64,000 nucleotides of DNA from Micrasema longulum (GCA_022494885.1 JAGVSM010003433.1:1-64000); one strand, 5' to 3'; counted from the first letter of the stretch, positions 11,130 through 22,744 are shown. Notes: a model not told the origin generated them from the sequence alone. Numbers and translations: made by a program.

Positions 11130-12070
11130 CACGGACCTTGCGCGTCAACGCGTCACTCAGCCGCATGGCTCTTTTTTTTTAAAGCACATTTTACTAAAAA
11201 GTTGTGAAAAAGTTAATAATTAAAACTAATGGGGAATGAGGTAAATTGACAACGTTTTAAAGGTTAGACTAAAGCGCGGCGGATATCCTACTATTCAGTA
11301 CTTAGGCTTGTAGGAGGACATTTAGTCGTTGTTGATTAAGGGCTTGGAGAGCCACACAGCCAGGGCTGGTATTCCAAACGCTCTCGCGACCGTAGAAAAA
11401 CCATTTATGTCATGTATTTATATTTATTTACCGACATTGTTCATTCATACTCATTTATCGCACCGAGAGTGTTCAATATTTCGGAAGAACGTATTAAGCT
11501 CTCAAGGACAAAAAATATTTTCAGGAAAGTTAAGGACTGGATTTTCCTTAGTGGGAGGGATTTGAGTAGGAAACTCCTTGATGATTTTCCGAATGCTTGA
11601 GTTTACTGTTTACCATATTGATGTGCCATATATGAGAGGGTACTACTTGCAAACCCGGCAAACTCCATCTTTCTTTATTTTGAGCAAATCACAAAAAACT
11701 GATACAATACATAACATCAACTAATTTTTAAAACTTTTTTTTTGTTATAATCAGTATATATTTTATGCGTAAGCAGTGATGACATAAGCATGATTATGTC
11801 AAGAAACATTAGTGAATAATAAATTTAATTTTATACATTACCAACTTTGCAATACTCAAGTAGAGGTTGCCATGTTTGCAACAAAGCAGATAATTTAAAA
11901 GTCAAGTCTTACAAATTAAGCCGTATTTTTACTGACAATGTTAAAATTATTGTAAAAAAATGTATTCTGCCTAAGTTTCAATTAATATCTCACTTTTTTT
12001 AAATATTGGATTTGTACACTCATATATGTTTTTTAAATATTTTTTAAAATTATTTTTTTTTGTTTTTATG
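11130..12070. other. Unassigned stretch
   Basis: Two overlapping plus-strand ORFs at 11329-11600 have no recognisable domain. One contains IAPRVFNISEERIKLS, vaguely like the tail of a LINE reverse transcriptase, but I cannot support it. Confidence 0.35.
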
Positions 12071-12099
12071 TCATATAATTGCTATTATAATTGTATATG

Positions 12100-12560
12100 T
12101 CAAGTCCCAGTAATGAACTAATCTTCTGAACACATCCCGTGGTCTTGTCCCCTTTTCCCTCTCTATGAATACCGAATGGAGTTTCTCGCTTCTATTCGTG
12201 GCCCTGTTATGGGTCTTGTCGGATAAACAGATCCGGTGGCTTCTAAAAATAATTTCAAGGCTTTTAAAAAGCTTTGTAATCATTTCGGCGAATTGATCAT
12301 GTCCAATAAATTTAATCCCAGCCAGTGAAGAATTCACTTCCCTCTTTTTCAATCCAATGAAGTACATACTTCTGGATTACTTTCTTTCAGAACAAAGATG
12401 CTAAGGCTACCAGATTATAGAGAGCTCTTTCGGGCAGCTTTTTTTGTTTGACAACGAACACATTTTTCGTGTATGTGGGCACCGCCAAGGAGACTTGTGT
12501 CCTCAGATGCGGTGTGCGGTATGTGGTGGGCAAGCTGTTCTAGTAATGATGGCACATCGA
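12100..12560 (+). repeat. Family B, longest copy
   Basis: This matches 31960-32260 and 56440-56865 over blocks such as AAGTTTTGTAATCATTTCGG, TCACTTCCCTCTTT, TACTTCTGGATTACCTTC and GGGCACCGCCAAGGAG. One copy has a 13-bp target duplication and a shortened left end, so the family was probably retroposed with its 3' end on the right. The minus-strand 98-codon frame has no known domain. Confidence 0.75.
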
Positions 12561-12659
12561 TTATACCATTTTATGTCCCGAACATATAGATTTATTTACT
12601 ATTTATTTATTAACGGTTTATATACATGTACAATAAATATATATATATATGTTCATAAA

Positions 12660-13250
12660 AGGGCGGGTATATTGCCTTAAGGCAATTTCTTCCTACCTAC
12701 CCAAACGGTTCAGTTTGAGAAAATTACAAGTACATGGACATATTGAATCTTATGATTTTATACAAAATTAAAAACAAAAATAAATTTAAAAAATATATAA
12801 AAAAATAACACTTTACTATGAAGAGAGGAGAGGGGATGGAAAGGAAAGAAAAAGGATAAAGAAACAACTTTAATATTTAGATAGTGATATTTCAATCTTG
12901 ATTAAATGTAAATAAATAAGGGGCGGCTCTAACATTAGTGGGTAGATTATTCCACAATCGAGCAGCTACTACTGTGAAAGAGGAGGCAAGAAAGTTAGCG
13001 CGATGCGGGTATTAAAAGGGTTCTCTCGTTACTAGAACGAAGAGATAGTCCATATTGTGATAGAGGTTCGAAGAACTCTCTCAGATAAAATATATATGGA
13101 GTCAACATTAGTTCGATTAGAAATATTCAACGTTGACTCTATATCGGCTTATGAATAGTTACATCTCTCTTGTCTGAGCATCCACGCGACAAAATACTAA
13201 AGATTAAGTGATTTCTACGGCCGTGAGAGCGGTTCAGAATAGCACCCCAG
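12660..13250 (-). mobile_element. LINE 3' end, family F
   Basis: On the minus strand the peptide around 13000-12925 reads FTVVAARLWNNLPTNVRAAP, the familiar C-terminal motif of non-LTR reverse transcriptases. The 3' end has the palindrome TTGCCTTAAGGCAA near 12673 and a CCTACCCAAACGG block. A plus-strand copy is at 51000-51560 and a fragment at 47205-47250. Confidence 0.75.
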
Positions 13251-13402
13251 GAGGAACATTAGAGTTTCATAGAAACAGTTTAATGCTAAGACAACGTAGC
13301 GAGAGGTAATGATTGTAATTACGAAAGAAACGATTGAAAGGAAATGTCGAATCGGAAGACAAGTGATTGTCAATACTTGCCGAACGGGATTACGATACAG
13401 GC

Positions 13403-13432
13403 AGTGATCACTGATCGCTGATCACTGATCAC
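13403..13432. repeat. TGATCAC palindromic mini-array
   Basis: Overlapping copies of TGATCACTGATC occur in 30 bp. This is a tiny self-complementary cluster of no known role. Confidence 0.6.
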
Positions 13433-13529
13433 TCTCTCCTCGTGCCGAGAGAGATATTGTAAGCTACTTGCTCTACAGTATTTAATTCTAACGAGCGAGA
13501 AATGCAGGCTAGATAAACATTAATTAACT

Positions 13530-13800
13530 GACAATATTTTTAGTATGGCCAAATGTTAAAACGTAGATAAGGCTGGCTTTTAAATTTCCTGGGGAGTTAC
13601 ATTGAAATTTATTTCAACAGAGACGGAAAGCATTTTTGAGAAGGAAATATGGAAGTCTAGGCATTTACAGGGCTTGTGATCTGTCATTGGCCGCTTTGAG
13701 TGGCCACTTTACGCGATGTGTACATTCACCATTCTGCCTATGCTTAAACAGCCATCTTTTCTCAACTCTTCCATCTATTGACTTTTGTGAAGTTTGTGTG
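13530..13800 (+). repeat. Family A copy
   Basis: This carries the ordered blocks TGGAAGTCTAGGCATTTAC, AGTGGCCACTTTAC, ATTCACCATTCTGCC and TTGACTTTTGTGAAG. It starts near an ACAATATTTTTAG end motif. Confidence 0.8.
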
Positions 13801-14221
13801 TTTAATTTGTTATCATTTCAATAAAAGTAAATTCTCTCCGTTTAAATTATTTGAATTTTTTTCATTATGCATAATAAGCGTGATGATAAATATACAGTGT
13901 CTCATGAAAACAATAAATTGGTATAATTTAAAAAATAAGAGTATTATTTATGCCCTAGACTAGCATCCCTTCCACAGACCCTTACCACACCCCCCCACCC
14001 AACCGTTTCCCTAGTCCGCGCCGCGCCGGTGCGTATCGTTTCGTTGGTCAAACACGTTTTCAAAGGGAATTTTTGTATATATTTGAAAATGTGATTTTCC
14101 AAAAACTTTATTAGGATGTTTTTATAAGTATAAGACCATAAAAAATGTTCCTCCAGAGTTTTGCAGTATGGTCCTAAAAACCATGGTTAAGATTAAATTT
14201 ATTATTTTTATCAAATAAATG

Positions 14222-14770
14222 AAAAAAAGTAGTTTATTTTATCAAAACAGAGATGAAAAGATTTCAAAGAAGGAAATCTAGGTATTGACAGAAGGGCTTA
14301 TGACCTGTCAGTGGTTGGTTTATGTACCATTTTACTCTGTTGACCTTTACCATGTGGGTGAGTTTCATCAGGCTGAACCAATTCACCTACTAGGCAACGC
14401 CTGAAATTTAAAAAAAACTTTTTGTACTTCTTTTTATACCAGTTAGTTTAATTAACAATGTTTTGAGTATGTCCAAATGGTAGAAAGCAGAGGAATTGGT
14501 TCAGCTGGATGAATCACACCCAAACGATAAAGGTTTCAGCTCTTTTTCTTTACAAAATCGACAGATGGAAGAGTTGAGAAAATTAGTATGTTTAAACATA
14601 GACTGAATAGTGAATGTTACACTGCATGTAAACTGTTATAAGCCCTGTAAATGTCTAGACTTCCATATCCCCTTCTCATAAATGTTTTCAACAAATTTAG
14701 ATCTTAATAAATCCCTAGAGAGGAAATCCAGCCTGTCTACAAACATTTGGGCATTATTTTAAATAGGCTT
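14222..14770. repeat. Family A, two halves head to head
   Basis: A plus-oriented half (14222-14470) is fused to an inverted half (14480-14770). Both contain the GATGAATC/GATTCATC and CCTAGACTTCC blocks. The arrangement makes the locus foldback-prone. Confidence 0.75.
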
Positions 14771-14889
14771 TTAAGAAAAAAAATGGCCACCACAAAAGAA
14801 TACCTGTATTTTACATGTCATCTTTTGCTTAATGTAACACGATGTTAAAACACCGCCTTCAGGGGGTCTTTTAAAAAGCTCTATTTATC

Positions 14890-15125
14890 TACAATATTTG
14901 AGTTTGTCCAAATATTTGTATACAAAAGACTGGATTTTACCCCCTCAGGAGTCATAAAGATTAAAAAATTACAACAGGGATGGAGAATACCTTAGAAAAG
15001 GGAATATGGAAGTCTAGGTATTTATATTGGCTGGTTTAAGTGGTTTATGACAGGTCATAAGCCCTGTAAATGCCTAGACTTCTATATTCCCTTTCTAAGG
15101 TATTCTCCATCCCTGTTGTGATTTG
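14890..15125. repeat. Family A long hairpin
   Basis: Arms at about 14971-15026 and 15065-15119 are almost perfect reverse complements (ACAACAGGGATGGAGAATAC on the left). They are separated by under 40 bp and preceded by the family's TTTGAGTTTGTCCAAAT end. Confidence 0.85.
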
Positions 15126-15504
15126 TTAATCTCTATTTATCTGTAAGCGGAATTCGTCAAAAGGAAAGAAAACCTTGTGCTTGACTTTTGGAAAAGGTGA
15201 AAATGGTATCTTGTTATTTACTTCAATTGATAAAGCAGGATAATGCTTTTTCTTCATTGACTAGAAGAAAATCACCTCGAGCTTTTATAACGTTCATATT
15301 CAACATAACATTATTGCAAGATTAAGTGTTTACACCTTGACATCTGTAGTTTTATTAAATTGTGTGAAATAAGTGAGTGATATACGACCAATCAAAAGTA
15401 TTTAGAGATGAAATGTTCATATCACAAGAGGTTTTCCTAAGTATCTGAATCTCACTCCCATTTTTCTTTCACAAATAAACCTTTAATGTACGTCTTCGTT
15501 AACT

Positions 15505-16125
15505 CTTAAAAGACTGTGGTAAATAATCCCTTTGCGCGCGGTGATGTAACATCGTGTTACCACTAGTAAAACACGGAATATTCTAAAGTTCAGACATTAG
15601 AAATAAAAACCACAGAGACATACTGTTTAATAATTCCTTTATCATTATTTACGAAAATAAACATTCAATTTCGCCCTGTTATAGCAAAATAAATTAAAAA
15701 TCATAAATACGCCGCTCATATTACGCGCGTGCGTCCCTCATCACTGTCATTAACCGGCTGAAAACTGAATCTGTTTTACACTTACTTACTTAACTTGCGT
15801 TTGTTTTTGTCTTTTTCACACTAACACCCGCCACAGAACCACGTCTCTGTCTTCCTTGTGATGAGTTCTATCTTCGTGCTCTATCTTATACAGATGTGTT
15901 GCTGAATTAGCGGACATTCTTTCTACGCGGAGCAAGGATAAATATTTTTTGTGTTAACATCCAGCATAGTTATTCAAATTTTACTTTCCAAATCCGGTGT
16001 GAAAATGTCCATTTGAAGATCACAAAAGATACGAGTGCTTCATTTTTAAAAATAAGAGATATATATCAAGTCTTGTATCCTTTGTCGACTAGTGTGAAAT
16101 CACAGCCACACAAGAGTTAATTGAT
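15505..16125 (+). repeat. Family D copy 1
   Basis: This aligns with 27105-27640 over the whole length. Shared blocks include GCGCGCGGTGATGTAACATC, TGAGTTCTATCTTC, CAAATCCGGTGT, CATTTGAAGAT and TATCAAGTCTTGTATC. It has no ORF and its class is unknown. Confidence 0.75.
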
Positions 16126-16129
16126 ATAA

Positions 16130-16785
16130 ATTATTTTTATACAAAACTATTGGGGATTTTTATAATTGTTTTGAAAGTTTTAATACACCATTGACCGATC
16201 TGGCTTGTGAACAATGTTTCTATGTACGTACCAGAGTTACACAATAAGTATCGCTTTCGTTAATAATAGCTTGTGGTTTGGACTTGCGATACGAGACGAA
16301 GATTGATTATTGCTCAAAACAGTATATTTGCTTATGACTTGTACAATGTAGTTATGTAATCATTTTTGTAAGATAAAAAATAATTTCATTTTTTGCTTTA
16401 ATTGAAATTTGAATATTGTAGGTGCTAGATATAAGCCAAAGCTTGAAAAAAACGTACGCAATAATAACTGTATGTTTATTCCGATAAAAAAACACACGAA
16501 AAATAATATTTATTTATTTATTACTATAACTAACGCCGTAGCCAATTCGTGCAAAATTAAAAATAAATACTAAGTTATATAATATAAAGAAAGCATGGTT
16601 AATTGTTATGGTTAAATTCAGTAAAAGTAATATATAGTTTAAAAAGAATAAAAGATTTATAGTAAAACAGTGTAATATAGAAGAAAAGTAGTAAAAAATA
16701 GATGCATTTTAGGTTTATAAATCTAATATAGGTACTAGGAACACATTATTAGGCACACAAATTCAGCAATAATAAAATAAAATAT
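16130..16785. other. Unassigned stretch
   Basis: AT-rich DNA; nothing recognised. Confidence 0.4.
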
Positions 16786-16789
16786 ACCT

Positions 16790-17010
16790 TTACATGAGTA
16801 TTTATTACCTCCATGGAAAACGCAAATGTTAAGAATTATTCTTTTCTCACTTGAAATCCTTATTTATTTTTTTGTCACATTTAATGTTTATATCTTTTGC
16901 ATGATTTATGAAAGCTTATTTTTTTTTTATGTTAAAAAAATGTTGTTTTTAATACTTACTATGTATGACGGTATGTTTTCTGAATAAAATAAAAATAAAT
17001 AATAACAGAC
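16790..17010 (+). repeat. LINE 3' tail, family T2
   Basis: This is nearly the same as 43810-44030, from TTATTACCTCCATGGAAAAC to an AAATAAAATAAAAATAA tail. At 43360-43605 the related copy is preceded by reverse-transcriptase coding sequence, which identifies this as a LINE 3' UTR. Confidence 0.8.
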
Positions 17011-17270
17011 TGAATCTCTGTTTCATCGGTTATTGTTGCAAAGTCAGTAGTACCCACTTCCTATGTACAACCATATAAGCTTGAACCTATCTAGGTAGCA
17101 AGTATGACTGCTTGTGTATACAAATAATGTTTCAGGGGTCTCAAACTAATTATTTTATTTTTTCTATCTTCAATTACAGAAAATGCATATTAAAAATCAA
17201 ATAAAAAGATAAAGAAACTACATATTAATTAAGTATGTATAAACCAATAAGATATAATTATTATGTAGGT

Positions 17271-17499
17271 TTTTCGACCTCGTGGTATAGAGGTAAGGGC
17301 GTTTGCCTGCCATGCAATTGGTCTCGGGTTCGATTCCCGACATGGTTGATGTGAAATATTTATTTAAATCGGTGTTTTAACACTGAATATTTCATAGTCC
17401 CTGGACTGTCACCTTCAGCGTAGGACTGATCACCTTCATGTAATAATGATACGCTGCGATTACATTATGCACCATTAGGTGCGGAAAGGGAATAAATAA
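17271..17499 (+). mobile_element. Intact tRNA-derived SINE, family S1
   Basis: The 229-bp body has an A-box TGGTATAGAGG at about 17283 and a B-box GGTTCGATTCC at 17327-17337. The body then shows CTGATCACCTTCATG and GGTGCGGAAAGGG. It is flanked by the 11-bp target duplication ATTATGTAGGT at 17260-17270 and 17500-17510. This is the best preserved S1 copy here. It should be transcribable by pol III in principle; it has no protein. Confidence 0.9.
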
Positions 17500-17514
17500 A
17501 TTATGTAGGTACCT

Positions 17515-17980
17515 ACATCAAATCACATATTAATTTGGTCAGAGAAGTAAACATTTAACAAGAATTGTAAGGTAAATAAGGTTATATTTTAATTTTGTTG
17601 ACATTATGTTTGCTGTTAGTACCTAATTAGGTTTTAAAGTGGAAATTTTTGATCACAGTGCTACAATTATCATTCTGCCTACGTTTGAGCCTAAATATGT
17701 CTTTTTACTATTTACCTTTACCTATAATGACTTTTTACCCTTTGTTTTTCAGAAATCATTATTTACAAAACCACACTCACGAAGGATGAGACACCAAAAA
17801 TAAAATAAAATACTTAAACTCATTAAAATAGCATTATATCAATTCATTAGTTAACCCATAGAAAATTTGTTGATAATGATCCTTAAGATAAAAATAACTT
17901 TATTTAATTTACTTACATATAACTTTGAATTATGTATCCTTACCTCTGTTCTGTATAAATACATGTAACTTTTTAATAAA
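17515..17980. other. Unassigned stretch
   Basis: Nothing recognised. Confidence 0.4.
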
Positions 17981-17984
17981 GATA

Positions 17985-18027
17985 CCAGTCTCGAAGATGT
18001 CGCGAAAGCGATGAAACCGGTCACTGG
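17985..18027 (+). ncRNA. Hammerhead-like motif
   Basis: CCAGT and ACTGG close a fold containing CTCGAAGA, a TCGC-GAAA-GCGA helix, then GAAAC and CGGTC. This follows the order of a hammerhead core (CTGATGA, helix II, GAAA, helix III, GTC), with the first box altered. Comparable motifs at 45844 and 62599 carry CTGAAGA. Penelope-like elements and retrozymes are known to carry such motifs. Activity is unlikely with the altered core but untested. Confidence 0.5.
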
Positions 18028-18029
18028 AT

Positions 18030-18585
18030 ATTCTAAATTTGTGGATTAAAGTATCACTCGTGTTTTATTTATATAATAAATTACAATGAACTTCAATCAA
18101 GAATTTTCACTTACAAACTTAAATGTTTTTATATACATAGGTACCTATGTCAAAAAATAATGTTAAAACGCAAGACATTTTACAATAAGCAGATATGAAA
18201 TATTGTCAGATTTCTATCTGAATTCACTGACGTTGTCGATCGTAAATCGTTTAATGTATTGGAGTCATTCATTTATAGAGGTCATTAAAAGAAACTGAAT
18301 GCACGCACGTGAGGTCTTTACTTGCGTTCGGAATAATAATTATTCCATTCAGGATGTTGGCGGTCATGGTCAAAATAAGTCAACGTTGAGACAGAATGAC
18401 AAAACATCGATCTAAATAACAACAAATACAACAAGCGGGTACCTATTTACCTATGCAGTTTTGTTGAAGGGAAAGTTGATTCGATTCCTTTATTTTAAAT
18501 TTTCTATTGTGTGTTTTTTAAGCGCAATACAACTTTAAATTGAAATAAAAGAAGCAAATATATGTTGGAAAGAGTTAGTATTCAT
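18030..18585. other. Unassigned stretch
   Basis: A GTGTTTTATTTATATAATAAA segment directly after the hammerhead-like motif may belong to the same element. I could name nothing else. Confidence 0.35.
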
Positions 18586-18586
18586 T

Positions 18587-18840
18587 TTGTTCGAAATAAT
18601 GAAAATAGATTTTGACAGCTCTAGTTGTAGTGACTCTGATTGGGATATTGAATATACACCTCCGTCCGCCATGATGGGCCTGAAGCCGAGGAGGCCGACC
18701 TCGGTACACGCGGAGACGCGGTACTCCGAGAGTGACTGCGCGAGGAAAGTGAAAATGACCTCAGGAAAGGGCCTGTCCGCCGAAGCGGCTCTACCAAAAA
18801 TAATGCGTTCAATGTCTAGGCTTAGATGACCGCGGGAAAA
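18587..18840. other. GC-rich island with ORFs on both strands
   Basis: From 18655 to 18835 base composition jumps to GC-rich. The plus strand is open from MFEIMKIDFDSSSCSDSD to a stop at 18829 (80 codons). The minus strand is also open (63 codons, 18621-18812). The plus frame has an acidic serine start and a basic end, with a good start context at a second ATG (GTCCGCCATGATG, 18671). I recognise no family. Options are a small host exon, the 5' end of a LINE, or a transposase N-terminus. Confidence 0.25.
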
Positions 18841-18844
18841 AAAT

Positions 18845-19185
18845 TACGCCACTATGCGCGAATTCGTTTGTTGCGTTTGGTATGATTGTTTTGAATTTTT
18901 TTAGACGTTAAAATTTTGAAAATTATATCCAAAAATGTGAGTATTAGAGGAAAACTTAGAAATCTCAAGAAAAATTGGTTAAAGATGCCAAAAACCTACC
19001 TACTTAAATAATAGCGTAATTTAAAACCGTTTCTAAATCTTGCAAAAACAGATTTCAATTATACTACTTGACACCGCAAACAAAGCATTCTCCATTGAGT
19101 TGGTGAAGCGAAATTAGAAATCTCACAACTCTTTTTTCAAAGTTTTTCGCAAATATCTTAGTAACTCCTTCAATGGAGATTTCTA
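18845..19185. other. Unassigned stretch
   Basis: It contains an imperfect inverted pair, TTAGAAATCTC and GAGATTTCTAA (18957-18967 and 19173-19184), possibly ends of the element whose transposase relic follows. Confidence 0.3.
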
Positions 19186-19189
19186 AGTT

Positions 19190-19480
19190 TGCTTATAATA
19201 CTCTCAAATGTCCTCCACGATCCGCGACTGCAGTTACGTAGTGCAGTATAAAGTTTGGCCACTTTTTCCAACAAATCCTGTGTTATTTCCCAAATTTTAC
19301 GTGGTATATTGACTTTCATGCGGTTGTTGGTTTATTTCCATAGACATGGACTTTGTACTTAACGTAGCCCAATAGGAAATAATCCATTGGCGTTAAATCT
19401 CAGGATCGTGGAGGCCAATGAACGCGACCATTCCTAGAAATAATGTTGTTGCCAAACCTTTCACGCAGTAAATTCGAGGT
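19190..19480 (-). pseudogene. DDE transposase relic (Tc1/mariner-like)
   Basis: Read on the minus strand from about 19415, the peptide is WPPRS, stop, DLTPMDYFLLGYVKYKVHVYGNKPTTA. This corresponds to the WPPRSPDLTPxDxFLWGxxK block that holds a catalytic aspartate in IS630/Tc1/mariner-type transposases. In-frame stops show it is dead. Only the C-terminal third is visible. The exact family is not resolved. Confidence 0.7.
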
Positions 19481-19484
19481 TTCA

Positions 19485-21060
19485 CTAGGAAAACTGTACG
19501 TTTGGCAAACTGAACACTTATTTTTAATTAAATTTCCACAATTGAGGACCGTAATTCACAAAGTGAAATTTCTACAAAAAAACCAAATTCGTTTTTTTAT
19601 TGAAATGGGTTCTTCCATGTGAGCTTTATCGATTGGTAAATTAAAACTTCGACAAAACGATATATATGTGAAGTTGTAGCGGTTCAAATATCGTGAATTT
19701 TTACATAACGAAATAACTACACTACATTGAGTTTTCACAGAGCAAAATATCAGCATATTTTTTTGGGGTGTTAAGTTTTTTAAAAACGAAAAAAAAATCA
19801 CCAACAAAACGCGATTTTGGCCAAGAAAAAAGAAGTATAATAATAATAATAAAATAATATTATTTGAAATATATTTTGTTATCACTTCGTGTTATTATGT
19901 ATGTAAAAAAAATATAGGAGGTAAATACCTAAATGTGTATTTTTACATAAGTACTTAGATATGTCAGTAGACATATAATTTTACAAAAAATCAGTTAACA
20001 ATAATTTCATGCAAAAGTAAACTTATTTAATTCCCAACATAAATCAATTTTCCATACATTCCTGTCACAAAAATATGTAGATATTTATTTTCTGTGAAAA
20101 TTCGTGAATTTAGAACAATTTTTAAATAATTTTACTGATTTTACATTTTTGATTCTTAATACATGTGTAAGAATTTTATATATCTATAAAGCGTATTTTT
20201 TATTTTATTTAAATTGTAATAGTTTTATTTTTAACATGAAAAAACCTTCTCCTGGAAAATTAACATTTTGTAGATATTTCGCTTTGTTAAAACGGTTCTC
20301 AATTTGCAAGCGTTGTTCGAGTGCAAAAAGTTTCATTGTTAATTTGAGTATTGTTATAGAGCACAAATGTAAAAAAAAACGGTCGTCATAAGTTTGACAA
20401 GAGACAGTATTACCAATCGAAAGTTCTATCACGACAAAAAAAACATCCGTAGTAACATCTATTTTATTTTTACACAGAAAACTATTACAAAAATGTATCT
20501 TGAACACCATTTTCTCTAGTAAAAAATATATTCATTTTAAATGACATATTTTGATAATAAGCATCTACTTTCTTTGTAAAATGCATTCATTTATTATATA
20601 ATTAACTTCGATGCGTGTCTATTTTCTTTTATTTTTTAATATACCGACACATTTCTACTGATGCGGCGTTTTCCCATAAGTTACGGTGTAATCCGTTTTG
20701 ATTCGGTTAGTTAGAGAGTTTAATTGGGAGACGAGTAAAACTCCTCACACGGAAAATCATTATAAATTAAGTCATCCAATGCATGACTTCATGGGAGTAT
20801 CGGGAACTCGATAATGGAACCGCTTTAACCCGTAATTATTTAGAAACAATTATGACAAAAAATTACGAGGAAATCAGAAAAACGCAATAAAAAAACATAA
20901 TAACCTATAGGTATAGTATCAAAGTACCTACATAGATAAACCGCACTCACATTTAAAAATAAAAAATAAAAAGTCAGATTCTGAAATAAAAGTAGTTTTT
21001 TAATTACGATATTTTAAGAATAATCACAGCATTTAAAACATATTAGTAGGTATACTTTAT
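19485..21060. other. Unassigned stretch
   Basis: The ORFs on either strand at 19556-20510 are low-complexity and have no domain. There is no matched repeat. Confidence 0.4.
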
Positions 21061-21439
21061 TTAGATTTATGTGGAGCTACGTGCAGTGGTTATATAAAGC
21101 AACGAAAAAAGCTTTCTTACTTTCTATTGCTCCAGCCTACCAGAGTCCTTGCAGTACCAGAATTCTCCTGATTCAAATTTTATCTTCCAAAAATAAATAT
21201 CTGTAGAGAGCGGTGCTTTTCAATTCAGTCCACAGCTACGCTGATATGAGAAGGAACGTTTTGGGAGCTAGACAAGCAAGCCAGGAGCAAGAGAGAGGAA
21301 TATAGCCTATTTTACTGCCTCCGTGGGTAGCTCTACATTTAAACCAAAATATACATGTAATGCACTGGAACCTACCCACAGAGGAACATCAAATCTAAAC
21401 ACTACTGTTATACTCACACGTAAACTATATTTCTTATAA

Positions 21440-21910
21440 CAATAGCGTTTAATATTGTAATGTTTCATAGTTTTTTAGCTTGTATTATGCAGGTATATGT
21501 GATTTTTAATACTTTTTTAAGCTTGCTTTGTGTATATTTGTAATTATTTAAACATGCTAATACTTTTTTAGCTTGTATTGTGTATATGTAATTTTAAATG
21601 CTTAATCACTTAATTTTTATTTTTTTTGTATGGGCACCTAATTAGTAATATTTTCATACTTTTTTTAGCTTGTATTGTACATGTTTGTTATTATTTAAAC
21701 ATTTAAACGCTTTTTTAACTTGTATATGTATTTTTTTACGCTTAATTACTTACTTTTTGGCTTGCATTCCATATGCGTACCAAATTCTTAATAATTTAAT
21801 GCATTTTCGCTTGTATTATGTATATGTAATTTTGAATGCTTAATCACTTGCATTCTGTATGCATACCTAATTCATAATAATGTTATGCTTTTAGTTTGTA
21901 TTAACATGTA
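21440..21910. repeat. Degenerate tandem array
   Basis: At least five imperfect units carry TTTTTTAGCTTGTATT, TGTATATGTAATTTT and GCTTAATCACTT in the same order, spaced roughly 90-190 bp. Unit borders are blurred by divergence. There is no coding frame. Confidence 0.65.
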
Positions 21911-22352
21911 ATTTTATATACTCTTTCATTCACATAATAGCTTAGAATTAAAAAAAATAAGTTTAAAATGTACATATTTTTTTTTGTTTTTTGCAATTAA
22001 ATTTGAATTAGAACACGTATCATAATTTTTATTTTGCTTTTGTAAATAATATTAAAGTTGAACGTATAAATACTTATGTAAATAAATGAATATTGTTATC
22101 TGCATGTCCCTAAATAAGTTTTTTTCCAAAAACTCCTTTGGAATATTATATGAGATTATGCATAATATGTATTCCAAATATGTATTTTTAAATAATGAGA
22201 CAAATTAACTTAAAACTTGTGAAAATCAATTTTATAAAATTTTGTACAATGCCTTAGATAAAAATGTCTAAATCGAATGGGTAATGAGGTCGAAAATAAC
22301 TCAAATTTTCATGTTATCATTTTTCTACAGGAAAAAAATCAAAATCACTCAC

Positions 22353-22548
22353 CATCAGTCTCATAGGAGTCCCTTCCTCTGGAGTGACCTCTTATCTGCT
22401 CGTTGACGATGTTGTTTCCCTTAGGGACGTTCAGGGCACTGCGGATCCCCACGGAGGAGTTGTCCAGGTGGCCAGGCCCTATGCGAGGCACGTGGCTGCA
22501 GCAATATACCTCCTTGTCTTCTTGCCGGTGCTGGTTGTTGTAATATGT
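22353..22548 (-). CDS. hil: hillarin-like LIM protein, exon 2
   Basis: On the minus strand a consensus acceptor (TTTATTTTCCAG) precedes the exon and a consensus donor (G then GTGAGT) follows it. The 196-bp exon encodes 65 residues in phase 0 from exon 1, starting TYYNNQHRQEDKEVYCCSHVP. These supply the last zinc ligands of the LIM domain: C67 and H70 counting from exon 1. Then comes a linker with GPGHLDNSSVGIRSALNVPK and NEQIRGHSRG. The exon ends in phase 1, so at least one further exon must exist at lower coordinates, in or beyond this window; I did not find it. From memory the LIM plus linker matches insect hillarin, a KY-family cytoskeletal/septin-associated protein with a transglutaminase-like domain. 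The LIM call is near certain, the hil name moderately so. Confidence 0.85.
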
Positions 22549-22594
22549 CTGGAAAATAAAAGATACCGAATCAAATAACAGTACAAGTGCTGCG

Positions 22595-22740
22595 CGTCTT
22601 GATAGCCTGTTACACGAAGGTAAGGTGATCAGCCAGCCCAGGGGTAATGAAATATTAATGTTTTATATCGACCTTACCAGGAATCCAACCCGGGACAAGT
22701 ATGGTGAGCGAAAGTGCTAATTACTACATAATAAAGCAGA
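22595..22740 (-). mobile_element. SINE S1 fragment
   Basis: The minus strand carries GGATTCCTGGTAAGG (B-box region) and the body CTGATCACCTTACCTTCGTG. It lies just upstream of exon 2, inside the intron. Confidence 0.65.
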
Positions 22741-22744
22741 CTTA

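Noticed and set aside
12444..12680. Zinc-finger-like CGHRQGDLCPQMRCAVCGG peptide
   Set aside because: It lies inside repeat family B and is broken in the other copies, so the cysteine pattern is incidental.
13403..13432. CRISPR-like array
   Set aside because: The repeats overlap, are only about 10 bp and have no spacers. This is eukaryotic DNA.
17271..17345. Functional tRNA gene
   Set aside because: A- and B-boxes are present, but no cloverleaf or acceptor stem can be formed and the unit has a SINE body and target duplication.
18621..18812. Next exon of the LIM gene on the minus strand
   Set aside because: The serine/arginine-rich frame does not resemble the expected hillarin linker and no phase-1 acceptor was seen.
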